Shown here piece by piece: positions 1 through 6,261 of a stretch of 37,040 nt of DNA. Position numbers and translations under genes: made by a program. Each line of letters starts with the position of its first letter. Position 1 is the first letter of the stretch. Under the pieces are notes generated by a model. That model was given only the letters and a program-made list of their open reading frames with translations. It was not told the DNA's origin and did no database searches. The DNA comes from Oscillospiraceae bacterium (GTDB taxonomy: Bacteria > Bacillota > Clostridia > Oscillospirales > Oscillospiraceae). The stretch lies in NCBI GenBank assembly GCA_017448145.1, contig JAFSMA010000131.1, forward strand, positions 1 through 37,040, read 5' to 3'.

Positions 1-186
1 ATGCACGTGTGGGCCTACGCGGTATTCGACGGCGAGTGGTTGCAACTGCTGGACGGCCTTGTCTACCTGGTGGGCGGCGTGGTGCTGACGGCGGTGTACG
101 ACATCAGCGGCAACATCACCTTTTCCATTCTGCTCCACATCTGGTGCAACAGCCTGGCGACCTATTACATGCTGCTGCCGGCATAA
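1..186 (+). CDS. CPBP-type intramembrane metalloprotease homologue, C-terminal end only
   Basis: Only the last 61 residues are inside the window, and the true start lies upstream of base 1. They form two hydrophobic stretches, the second with the pattern DISGNITFSILLHIWCNS, which resembles the late motif of CPBP (Abi/CAAX-protease-like) membrane proteins, where a conserved His follows the TGSLW-PILAH-type sequence. The family comprises multi-pass membrane proteins, some of them proteases and others linked to bacteriocin immunity. Too little is visible to judge the catalytic glutamates or the specificity. The gene ends with TAA, and an inverted repeat with a T run follows about 35 bp later. 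The CPBP assignment rests on this single tail motif. Confidence 0.55.
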   Translation: MHVWAYAVFDGEWLQLLDGLVYLVGGVVLTAVYDISGNITFSILLHIWCNSLATYYMLLPA

Positions 187-218
187 AACGAAAAACGGGG
201 CCGCTGGAAAAACACATA

Positions 219-273
219 CATAAAACGATGGGGGATTGCACGATACAATCGGCAGTCCTCCATCGTTTTTATG
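219..273 (+). terminator. Imperfect terminator-like hairpin after the CPBP gene
   Basis: CATAAAACGATGG at 219-231 pairs with CCATCGTTTTTATG at 260-273, with one bulged T. The interior contains a second small inverted repeat, GATTG/CAATC. The run of T in the 3' arm suits termination of the gene ending at 186. A separate GGGCGC/GCGCCC inverted repeat lies at 320-339. I see no gene between 187 and 397. Confidence 0.5.
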
Positions 274-397
274 CAATAGTGGGGTAAAGCAGGATATAAC
301 CATTTGAGTGCACACCGGCGGGCGCGACCTGAAGCGCCCCTACAAGACGGCCTGAACAGCGCTTTTGCCGTCAGGACGATTCATGAGAGATGCGAGT

Positions 398-982
398 TTA
401 CATAATGCCGGTGATGAAAATCTCCAGGCCGATGGCGATGAGGATGACGCCGCCCAGGATGGGGGCGCGGCCCGCCAGGCGGGCGCCGAAACGGCGGCCC
501 AGCACCAGGCCCGCCAGGCAGATGACAAAAGTGACCACGCCGATGATGAGACACTCCAACAGGGCGGCGGGGAAGTGGTAGTCCGCGATGGTGAAGCCCA
601 CAGACAGGGCGTCGATGGAGGTGGCCACCCCCTGGCCCAGCAGGGCCGCCAGGCCCACGGGCAGGGCTTCGCCGCCGTCGGACGATGGGTGAAGGCCGTC
701 GCGGATCATGGTGCCGCCCAGGTAGACCAGCAGCGCCAGGGCGATCCAGGGGATGGCTTTCTGGGCGGCGGCAAAGGCGGTGGCGATGGTGTGGACGCAC
801 AGCCAGCCAGCCAGGGGCATGACGATCTGGAAAAAGGCGAAGGTACCGGCAATCAGCGCCATGCGGCGGCGGGCCATGTGAGGCTCACGCAATCCGTTGG
901 CCACCGACACGGAGAAGGCGTCCATGGCCAGCCCCACGCCAAAGAGAACACTATTGACAAAAAACAGAGCATCGTAGCGCAT
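398..982 (-). CDS. mntP: Putative manganese efflux pump MntP
   Basis: This 194-residue polytopic membrane protein belongs to the MntP (former DUF204) family, which exports Mn2+ and protects cells from manganese excess. It has the expected two-fold repeat: an acidic motif DAFSVSVANG near residues 21-30 and a second DALSVG motif in the middle. About six hydrophobic segments are separated by short loops, and the length fits the family (about 185-195). The start at 982 was chosen because GGGAGGT lies just upstream, and a longer frame would run into thiN. It is 19 bp downstream of thiN on the same strand, so the two are probably co-transcribed. No Mn riboswitch (yybP-ykoY type) is visible upstream. 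Confidence 0.88.
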   Translation of the reverse strand: MRYDALFFVNSVLFGVGLAMDAFSVSVANGLREPHMARRRMALIAGTFAFFQIVMPLAGWLCVHTIATAFAAAQKAIPWIALALLVYLGGTMIRDGLHPSSDGGEALPVGLAALLGQGVATSIDALSVGFTIADYHFPAALLECLIIGVVTFVICLAGLVLGRRFGARLAGRAPILGGVILIAIGLEIFITGIM

Positions 983-1001
983 GGCGCACCTCCCGATGGA
1001 A

Positions 1002-1628
1002 TCATTCGTGCCGCACCTTGACCAGCAGCAGCCGCCCCCGGCCCACGGTGACACGGGCAGTCATACCGGGGGTCACCTCATTGCTGACGCCGATGGGGTA
1101 GTCGCAGGTGATGGCGGCGCCATGGAGGGGATATTTGGCGTTTTCTATGGTAACGTCCTCCGCCAGACCGGAGATGTTCAGCAGGGAAAAGAAGGGGTAG
1201 CGATCCGGAATCAGCGCCGGGCCGCGGGACACGATGGACAGCTCCGAATAGTCGTCCCAAATCTCCCCGGTTTTGCCCAGGGTGTCCAGATACAGCAAAA
1301 GGGACACGTTGCCCCAGGTGTGATCCAGGCGGCGGCCCACCGCGCCCAGCAGCATAAAATCGTCATAGCCCCGGCGCAGCGCCTCTTTTACGGCAAAGAC
1401 GGTGTCGGTGTCGTCCTTCACCCGTGGCAGAACGATGGTCTCCACGTCCGTCTCGGGCCGGGGGTGGGAGTCGAAGTCGCCCACGATCAGGTCCGGGGCC
1501 CGGCCCAGGCCGTCACAGTGGCGGAGGCCGCTGTCGCAGTAAATCATATAGTCATCCCCGCCCAGGGCGGGACGGATTTCAGCATAGTCGGCGATGGGCG
1601 CGCCGCCCACAATGACACATCGGCCCAT
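1002..1628 (-). CDS. thiN: Thiamine pyrophosphokinase
   Basis: This is a 208-residue homologue of thiamine diphosphokinase, which makes thiamine diphosphate from thiamine and ATP in the cytoplasm. Motifs in order are VIVGGAP at the N-terminus, CDSG near 31-34, GDFDS at 50-54 and DDTDT at 72-76, the acidic clusters that bind Mg-ATP and thiamine. A second, beta-rich half (IPDRYPFFSLLNISG to the C-terminus) matches the thiamine-binding domain. The start at 1628 has a GGGAGGA ribosome site; an upstream extension of the frame would read into a dispersed repeat. In related bacteria this gene often sits beside rpe and rsgA; here it is paired with mntP instead. Confidence 0.9.
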   Translation of the reverse strand: MGRCVIVGGAPIADYAEIRPALGGDDYMIYCDSGLRHCDGLGRAPDLIVGDFDSHPRPETDVETIVLPRVKDDTDTVFAVKEALRRGYDDFMLLGAVGRRLDHTWGNVSLLLYLDTLGKTGEIWDDYSELSIVSRGPALIPDRYPFFSLLNISGLAEDVTIENAKYPLHGAAITCDYPIGVSNEVTPGMTARVTVGRGRLLLVKVRHE

Positions 1629-1659
1629 GGTGTAGTCCTCCCCGGAAAAGTCTTTTGCC

Positions 1660-1688
1660 AGTATAGCACCGCTGGGTGCATAAAACAA
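1660..1688 (-). promoter_or_regulatory. Probable sigma-A promoter of thiN-mntP
   Basis: On the minus strand TTGTTT (1683-1688) and TATACT (1660-1665) are separated by 17 bp. The -35 overlaps the edge of a hairpin. A small inverted repeat, GCACC/GGTGC, lies between the two boxes. Confidence 0.45.
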
Positions 1689-1722
1689 GGGAAAAGGCGG
1701 CTTTTGCGCCTTTTCCCTTGTG
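1687..1722. terminator. Hairpin, left member of a 36-bp direct repeat
   Basis: A 13-bp perfect stem (AAGGGAAAAGGCG with its complement) has a 7-base loop and runs of A and T that would suit an intrinsic terminator. The same 36-bp sequence, with two differences, recurs at 1925-1960 on the other side of the first copy of the dispersed repeat. Confidence 0.55.
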
Positions 1723-1913
1723 AGCCTGTCAAAAAACGGCTCCGCCGTTTTTTGACAATGGGATTGCAGTCTACTACGCGCGCGAATAGTACGCCTCCGG
1801 CGCACTATTCGCACACTTCGTAGCCTGAGATGTGAAAAAACTGACGCGCATGTCGTCAGTTTTTTCGGATTTCAAGGGTTTGCGCCTGCGGGCGCGAAAT
1901 CTGCGATGCTTTT
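1723..1913. repeat. Dispersed 191-bp multi-hairpin repeat, copy 1
   Basis: This stretch aligns without gaps to 6054-6244, with 8 mismatches by my count. It holds four inverted repeats: a 14-bp stem closing on TCC (from about 1727), GCGAATAGT/ACTATTCGC, a 12-bp stem AAAAAACTGACG/CGTCAGTTTTTT, and a GCGCC/GGGCGC-type stem closing on TGC. No open frame in it looks like a gene. It fills the gap between the PIN gene and thiN. Confidence 0.85.
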
Positions 1914-1924
1914 TTGACAATCTG

Positions 1925-1960
1925 AAGGGAAAAGGCGACTTTTGCGCATTTTCCCTTGTG
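1925..1960. terminator. Hairpin, right member of the 36-bp direct repeat
   Basis: This matches 1687-1722 at 34 of 36 bases, and its ends (AAGGGAAAA/TTTTCCCTT) pair. It lies 9 bp past the stop of the PIN-domain gene and is placed to terminate it on the minus strand. Confidence 0.6.
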
Positions 1961-1969
1961 GGATGACGT

Positions 1970-2797
1970 TTACTTCAAAAGGGATTTCACCAGATTGTAG
2001 ATTTCCAGACCCCGCTTCTGGCCGAATTTGGCGATGGTGGAGCGGTAGACGGTCTGCTTCATTTTCTCCTGGCCGGTGTGCTTGCTCACCAGCGAGGCCA
2101 TAAAGGCGATGTCGGGGCTGTCCACCTTGGCCTTGCTCAGCACCTGCTGTACCATGTTGTTGGCGGCAGCCTTACCGGCAGAGGCGGCGGACAGGCTCTT
2201 GGCCTTGGCGGCCTTCTTGGGCTTCACCGGTGTGGCGCTGCTCTCCGGGGCGGGGGGCTGGGGCTTATCTTCGTCGACCGGTACTGCCTCGGCCTCGGCG
2301 GCCGCCTCCGGTTGGGCCTCCGGCGCCTTTTCCGGCTGCTTGGCGGGCTGGGGGACGGGCTTTTGCTGGGGCCGGGCTGCCCGGGCGGGCTTTACCTCCG
2401 CAGTTGCTGTTCCGTCGGGCTGGATAGCCTCCTGGATGCTGCGCACCTGGTAGAGGGGCGTGCCGCCGTGGTGGGCGCTCCAGAAGGGGATGAGGCACTG
2501 GAAGCCCTTGTCCTTGCTGACGATGTAGAAGGCGCAGTCGTCCTCGGCGCTGGCCATCAGGGCCCCCAGGTAGGAGGCCAACTGCAGGTCCAGGGCCTGG
2601 TTGCCGGGATTCACCTTTATGAAGGCGATATTGGCGGCCTTGTCGCTGCGCATGGCGATTTCAAAAAAGTCAATGCTGATTTTATTGGCATTCTGGGTGT
2701 AGAAAAGAGCCACGGTGTCGTCCCCCGTCAGGTCAAAAAAACCGTGGAGGCCGCCGTCGGACACGTTTTCGTAGTCCACCAGAAAGAATCGTCTCAT
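1970..2797 (-). CDS. PIN/NYN-like domain protein with Ala/Pro-rich linker
   Basis: This is a 275-residue protein. Residues 1 to about 125 form a PIN-like nuclease fold: FFLVDYENV near the start (acidic D8 and E10), ALDLQLASYLGAL in the middle, and IVSKDKGF, the usual third acidic motif. These match PIN-like ribonucleases that cut RNA with a metal ion. An Ala/Pro/Glu-rich linker follows (about 130-205), then a basic helical C-terminal domain ending in LEIYNLVKSLLK. No signal peptide or membrane segment is seen. The start at 2797 is preferred because GAGGA lies 8 bases upstream; the codon five residues earlier overlaps that site. No antitoxin-like partner is adjacent, so a toxin role is not supported. 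The RNA target is unknown. Confidence 0.7.
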   Translation of the reverse strand: MRRFFLVDYENVSDGGLHGFFDLTGDDTVALFYTQNANKISIDFFEIAMRSDKAANIAFIKVNPGNQALDLQLASYLGALMASAEDDCAFYIVSKDKGFQCLIPFWSAHHGGTPLYQVRSIQEAIQPDGTATAEVKPARAARPQQKPVPQPAKQPEKAPEAQPEAAAEAEAVPVDEDKPQPPAPESSATPVKPKKAAKAKSLSAASAGKAAANNMVQQVLSKAKVDSPDIAFMASLVSKHTGQEKMKQTVYRSTIAKFGQKRGLEIYNLVKSLLK

Positions 2798-2829
2798 AAT
2801 TGGTATCCTCATTTTCCATAATTTGTGCC

Positions 2830-2858
2830 ATTATAGCACAATTCCGCCCTGCCGTCTA
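2830..2858 (-). promoter_or_regulatory. Promoter of the PIN-domain gene with inverted repeat around the -10
   Basis: On the minus strand TAGACG (2853-2858) and TATAAT (2830-2835) have a 17-bp spacer. The -10 box is flanked exactly by TTGTGC (2823-2828) and GCACAA (2836-2841, plus-strand reading), a perfect 6-bp inverted repeat that could be a repressor site. Confidence 0.6.
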
Positions 2859-2881
2859 CGGCGGATTTTGGGGATTAGGTA

Positions 2882-2910
2882 TTGACAGCCGCAGGCTTTG
2901 GGCATATTAT
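2882..2910 (+). promoter_or_regulatory. glyA promoter
   Basis: TTGACA at 2882-2887 and TATTAT at 2905-2910 are separated by exactly 17 bp. The short leader carries a small GGCCC/GGGCC hairpin before the ribosome site GAGGAG. Confidence 0.8.
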
Positions 2911-2955
2911 TCTTGCTTAATGAGGCCCTTTTCGGGCCATTGAGGAGAAAAAGAT

Positions 2956-4170
2956 ATGGAATCCAAGGTTTTCGAGTGGATCGAGCAGGAGCGGCAGCGG
3001 CAGGAGAATACCATTGAGCTGATCGCCAGCGAGAATTTCACCAGCGACAACGTGATGCGGGCCATGGGGTCCTGCCTCACCAATAAATACAGCGAGGGCT
3101 ACCCCGCCTACCGCCACGACGGCGTGGGCCGCAAGGGGCGGTATTACGGCGGCTGCCAGGTGGTGGACCGCATCGAGGAGTACTGCTGCGCCAAGTGGCA
3201 GGAGGTGTTCCAAACCGACTACCACGTAAACGTGCAGCCCCACAGCGGCTCCCAGGCCAATCTGGCGGCCTACCAGGCGGTGCTGCAGCCGGGAGACACC
3301 ATTCTGGCCATGGATCTGAATAACGGCGGCCATCTGAGTCACGGCTCCGCCGCCAATTTCAGCGGGAAAATCTACCACACCGTGTTCTACGACGTGGACG
3401 AAAACGGCTTCATCGACTACGACGACATCGCCCGGAAGATCCGCCAGTATCACCCCGACCTGGTGCTGGCCGGGGCCAGCGCCTACTCCCGCATCATCGA
3501 CTTCGCCCGCATCCGCACCATTCTGGACAAGTGCGCCACAGGGGGTCGGCGGCCCTGGTTCATGGTGGACATGGCCCACATCGCCGGTCTGGTGGCCGGG
3601 GGCGTCCACCCCTCCCCCTTCGGCCTGGCGGACATCGTCACCACCACCACCCACAAGACCCTCCGGGGCCCCCGGGGCGGCCTCATCTTCTGCCGCCCGG
3701 AGCTGGCGGGCAAGGTGGACGGCGCCGTGTTCCCCGGTACCCAGGGCGGCCCGCTGCAACACGTCATCGCCGCCAAGGCGGTGGCGGCGGAGGAGGCCTG
3801 CACGCCGGCGTTCCGTGACTACGCCCGGCAGGTGGTGGAAAACTGCGACGCCATGTGCCGGGCGTTTCTCAAAATGGGCTACCACGTGGTTACCGGCGGC
3901 ACGGAAAACCACCTGTTCCTGCTGGATTTAAGCCGCACCCATCCCCGCCTCACCGGCGCCATGGTGCAGGAGGAGCTGGATCGCCACGGCATCACCCTGA
4001 ACAAGAACTGTGTGCCCGGCGAAAAGCGCAGCCCTATGGAGGCCAGCGGCGTCCGCATCGGCACCGCCGCCGAGACCACCCGTGGCAAGACGGCGGAGGA
4101 CTTCGCAGCCATCGCCCGGCGGATCGACGCGGTCATCCGGGAGCTGGACAAAAAGGTGGCCGAGGGCTGA
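2956..4170 (+). CDS. glyA: Serine hydroxymethyltransferase
   Basis: This 404-residue PLP enzyme interconverts serine and glycine with tetrahydrofolate and supplies one-carbon units. Family signatures are visible: ELIASENF near residue 21, RYYGG near 62-66, HSGSQAN near 96-102, VDMAHIAGLVAGG at 204-216, and the PLP-lysine motif TTTTHKTLRGPRGG with Lys234. The C-terminal domain ends in a normal helical tail. One oddity is a short insertion between EGYP and RYYGG (AYRHDGVGRKG), where most homologues have only one or two residues. It is transcribed alone from a strong promoter, with a bidirectional terminator 10 bp after the stop. No THF or glycine riboswitch is apparent in the short leader. Confidence 0.96.
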   Translation: MESKVFEWIEQERQRQENTIELIASENFTSDNVMRAMGSCLTNKYSEGYPAYRHDGVGRKGRYYGGCQVVDRIEEYCCAKWQEVFQTDYHVNVQPHSGSQANLAAYQAVLQPGDTILAMDLNNGGHLSHGSAANFSGKIYHTVFYDVDENGFIDYDDIARKIRQYHPDLVLAGASAYSRIIDFARIRTILDKCATGGRRPWFMVDMAHIAGLVAGGVHPSPFGLADIVTTTTHKTLRGPRGGLIFCRPELAGKVDGAVFPGTQGGPLQHVIAAKAVAAEEACTPAFRDYARQVVENCDAMCRAFLKMGYHVVTGGTENHLFLLDLSRTHPRLTGAMVQEELDRHGITLNKNCVPGEKRSPMEASGVRIGTAAETTRGKTAEDFAAIARRIDAVIRELDKKVAEG

Positions 4171-4179
4171 CAGAATAAA

Positions 4180-4210
4180 AAATGGCACCGCCACAAAGGC
4201 GGTGCCATTT
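4180..4210. terminator. Bidirectional intrinsic terminator between glyA and yedF
   Basis: AAATGGCACCGCC and its exact complement form a 13-bp stem around a 5-base loop, with A runs to the left and T to the right. It serves the converging glyA and yedE-yedF transcripts. Confidence 0.85.
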
Positions 4211-4225
4211 CGCTATGTACGGGCT

Positions 4226-4429
4226 TTATTTGGTCAGCATCATGGTGAACTCGTCGCCCTCGTCCTTCACGGACACGGCGTAGCCCTGGGAGGCGGCGTA
4301 GCGCTTCACGTTCTCCACGCACACCATGCTGTCCACCTTGACCTCCAATTCCTTGGGGGCGTTGGCCTTCACTTCTTTCTGCACCATCACCACGGGCAGC
4401 GGGCAGGACAAACCTCTGGCGTCAACCAT
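4226..4429 (-). CDS. yedF: YedF/TusA-family sulfur or selenium carrier protein
   Basis: A 67-residue protein of the TusA/SirA family. The N-terminal motif DARGLSCPLPVV contains the family Cys-Pro-x-Pro with the reactive Cys9, which carries a persulfide or perselenide in characterised relatives. The rest follows the short alpha/beta fold (VKVDSMVCVENVKRYA...). The gene overlaps the end of yedE by 8 bp, so it is almost surely translated from the same message. YedE-YedF-DUF3343 clusters are linked by genome context to selenium use, so a selenium carrier role is likely here. The sequence alone cannot separate selenium from sulfur. Confidence 0.88.
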   Translation of the reverse strand: MVDARGLSCPLPVVMVQKEVKANAPKELEVKVDSMVCVENVKRYAASQGYAVSVKDEGDEFTMMLTK

Positions 4430-5522
4430 TTTGTTTCGCCTCCTTGGGAAGATTCAGCAGGGAAATCACCAGCAGCACGGCAAAGCCGAGGATTACGGCC
4501 ACCTTGCCGGTGATGCCGATGCCGCCGGGGGAGTACACGCCGTCATTGAGGGCGGCGGCGGAGCCGGCCAGCTTGAAGTTGTGGGCAAAGGCGGCGCCCA
4601 CCAGCATACCCAACACGGTAACGGCGCTGTCACCGTTGCCCTCGCCGGCCAGAATCAGCTGCCGCAGGGGGCAGCCGCCCAGCAGCACGCTGCCCCAGCC
4701 CACCAGCACCATGCCCAGCAGGTTCCACAGCTGGGAGGCGTGGGCGATGGGCTGCAAATAGGCGGAGAAGCCCTTGAAGTTACCCAGAATGATGTTGCCC
4801 AGCAGCACGGTGACGAAAATCACGCCGAAGCCGGACAGCAGGTTGAAGTCCCGGAACATCACGGCGTCACGCATACCGCCCACCATGCACATGCGGGAGC
4901 GCTGGCACAGGGCGCCCACCACCAGGGCGATGAGCAGGGAGGCGATGACGGGGGCGTGCTTGCTGCCGGGGCCACTCTCGGAGAAGGCGAACAGGGCGGG
5001 CACCGCCAGCACCAGGATGAACAGCACCACCAGGATGCCGGGCAGGGTGTAGCCCTCCACGGTGGCCACGGTGTAGCTGCGCTTCAGGGAGAAGCCCTTT
5101 TTCAGGAAGAACACGCCCAGCAGAATACCGATGAAGAAACCGGCCAGACCCACGAAGGCGTTGAGGTCGCCGCCGCCCATGCGGATCACCATGCGCAGCG
5201 GGCAGCCCAGGAACACCAGCGCGCCGATCATCACAAAGGCGCCCAGCACAAACCGGGTGGCGGGGGCGGAACCGGCACGGGCCTTGAATTCCTTCGTAGC
5301 CAGGGACATGATGGTGGAGCCCAGCACCAGGCCCACGATCTCCGGGCGGAAATACTGCACCGGCGCGGCGGTGTGCAGCTTGGTGGCGCCGGCGATGTCG
5401 CGGACGAAGCAGGCGATGCAGAAGCCCATGTTGGCGGGGTTGCCCAGGGCCGTCAGCACCAGCGCCGCCACGCCCACGGCGAGGCCGGCAATCAGTACCA
5501 GAGGATTGATGCGTTTTGTCAT
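4422..5522 (-). CDS. yedE: YedE family putative selenium transporter
   Basis: This is a 366-residue inner-membrane protein with about ten hydrophobic segments, a member of the YeeE/YedE family. Two GCPLR motifs (Cys107 and Cys284), each inside a membrane segment, and additional membrane cysteines (C35, C38, C206, C212) fit a channel that passes thiosulfate- or selenium-type ligands by cysteine relay. The YedE subgroup is tied by gene neighbourhood to selenium metabolism. The start at 5522 follows GGAGAGAG; a longer frame would begin right at the predicted transcription start and is rejected. It is the first gene of a yedE-yedF unit with its own strong promoter and a structured leader of about 75 nt. 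Confidence 0.88.
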   Translation of the reverse strand: MTKRINPLVLIAGLAVGVAALVLTALGNPANMGFCIACFVRDIAGATKLHTAAPVQYFRPEIVGLVLGSTIMSLATKEFKARAGSAPATRFVLGAFVMIGALVFLGCPLRMVIRMGGGDLNAFVGLAGFFIGILLGVFFLKKGFSLKRSYTVATVEGYTLPGILVVLFILVLAVPALFAFSESGPGSKHAPVIASLLIALVVGALCQRSRMCMVGGMRDAVMFRDFNLLSGFGVIFVTVLLGNIILGNFKGFSAYLQPIAHASQLWNLLGMVLVGWGSVLLGGCPLRQLILAGEGNGDSAVTVLGMLVGAAFAHNFKLAGSAAALNDGVYSPGGIGITGKVAVILGFAVLLVISLLNLPKEAKQNG

Positions 5523-5545
5523 AGATTCTCTCTCCTTTCCGGCGG

Positions 5546-5589
5546 GCGTCAGCGCCGGGGGCACGCTCTGCCCCGCAGACGTGTGACGC
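5546..5589 (-). other. Structured yedE leader with competing stems
   Basis: On the minus strand GCGTCA (from 5589) can pair with TGACGC (ending 5546), enclosing a GGGGCA/TGCCCC-type hairpin at 5558-5574. The downstream arm also lies in the loop of an alternative CCGGCG/CGCCGG stem next to the ribosome site. The two folds exclude each other. I recognise no known riboswitch class. Confidence 0.35.
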
Positions 5590-5604
5590 TCCATATCGTT
5601 ATCT

Positions 5605-5633
5605 ATTATAAAGTATCACGCCGAAAAGGTCAA
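5605..5633 (-). promoter_or_regulatory. yedE promoter
   Basis: On the minus strand TTGACC (5628-5633) and TATAAT (5605-5610) have a 17-bp spacer, giving a leader of about 75 nt. Confidence 0.8.
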
Positions 5634-5655
5634 CGGGTAAAATGGAAACGATTGA

Positions 5656-5690
5656 GAAAAAAGCCGTTTCCCCGGAAAGGGGAGGCGGCT
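5656..5690 (-). terminator. Terminator of the DUF3343 gene
   Basis: AGCCG and TCCCC pair with their complements around a short loop, and a run of six U follows in the minus-strand transcript. It separates DUF3343 from the yedE promoter, so the two are distinct transcripts. Confidence 0.7.
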
Positions 5691-5926
5691 CACAGGGTCA
5701 TGGTGTGGAAGCCGGCATATTCCACGCCGCCCCTCTCCAGCGCGGCCCGGAGGGCGTCAGCGGTGTCCGCAGGGCCGCTCCATGCGATGCCGCAGTCGGC
5801 GCTGAGGGCCCGGGGGGCGGAAATCAGCTTGCCAGGCAAACCGTGGGCGGCGCACAGCTTCTCCGTGGCCATGGCCTCAGCGGTGGTGTAAAAGGTGACC
5901 ACCACCCGTTTCTGTTTGGGTATCAT
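5690..5926 (-). CDS. DUF3343 family protein (putative Se/S carrier-like)
   Basis: A 78-residue cytoplasmic protein with the DUF3343 pattern: a strand VVVTFYTTAEAMATEKL, then GLPGKLISAPRALSADCGIAW, then a helix and a final strand VEYAGFHTM. The family is annotated as Se/S-carrier-like; the CGIAW cysteine is its conserved feature. The ATG at 5926 is chosen because GGGAG lies 9 bases upstream; a TTG two codons earlier is too close to that site. It sits next to yedE-yedF, the classic context, but has its own promoter and terminator. The biochemical role is not established; selenium delivery is inferred from context. Confidence 0.82.
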   Translation of the reverse strand: MIPKQKRVVVTFYTTAEAMATEKLCAAHGLPGKLISAPRALSADCGIAWSGPADTADALRAALERGGVEYAGFHTMTL

Positions 5927-5957
5927 TTGCAATCACTCCCTGGGATGGATTACAATC

Positions 5958-5986
5958 ATTATATTTCAAAAAGAATAGCGCGTCAA
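5958..5986 (-). promoter_or_regulatory. Promoter of the DUF3343 gene
   Basis: On the minus strand TTGACG (5981-5986) and TATAAT (5958-5963) have a 17-bp spacer. Confidence 0.8.
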
Positions 5987-6016
5987 GGCGGGGGAGGAAG
6001 AATGTATACGGACAGG

Positions 6017-6053
6017 AAAAAGTGCCGGAAATCGAGGATTCCCGGCACTTTTT
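6017..6053. terminator. Terminator-like hairpin next to repeat copy 2
   Basis: AAAAAGTGCCGG pairs with CCGGCACTTTTT as a 12-bp stem with A and T runs on both sides. Repeat copy 2 begins at the very next base, as copy 1 does after its own hairpin. Confidence 0.6.
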
Positions 6054-6244
6054 AGCCTGTCAAAAAACGGCTCCGCCGCTTTTTGACAATGGGATTGCAG
6101 TCTACTGCGCGCGCGAATCGTACGCCTCCGGCGCACTATTCGCACACTTCGTAGCCTGAGAAGTGAAAAAAGTGACGCGCATGTCGTCACTTTTTTCGGA
6201 TTTCAATGGTTCGCGCCTGCGGGCGCGAAATCTGCGATGCTTTT
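6054..6244. repeat. Dispersed 191-bp multi-hairpin repeat, copy 2
   Basis: This aligns gap-free to 1723-1913. The third stem reads AAAAAAGTGACG/CGTCACTTTTTT, a C-G to G-C swap relative to copy 1 that preserves pairing. The fourth stem replaces a T-G pair by C-G. The first and second stems each carry one mismatch. It lies between the stop of the HD-GYP gene (6262) and the DUF3343 promoter. Confidence 0.85.
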
Positions 6245-6261
6245 CAGAAAATAAAAAGGCG

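Noticed and set aside
1723..1913. Interpretation of the repeat as an insertion sequence
   Set aside because: No transposase frame and no consistent terminal inverted repeats; at 191 bp it is at most a non-autonomous element.
1970..2797. Toxin-antitoxin reading of the PIN-domain gene
   Set aside because: No small antitoxin gene next to it, and the long Ala/Pro linker with an extra C-terminal domain does not fit VapC toxins.
4326..5891. Long plus-strand open frame opposite yedE, rich in His, Gln and Gly
   Set aside because: It is the antisense shadow of a GC-rich membrane-protein gene, with low-complexity composition and no ribosome site; yedE has clear family motifs.
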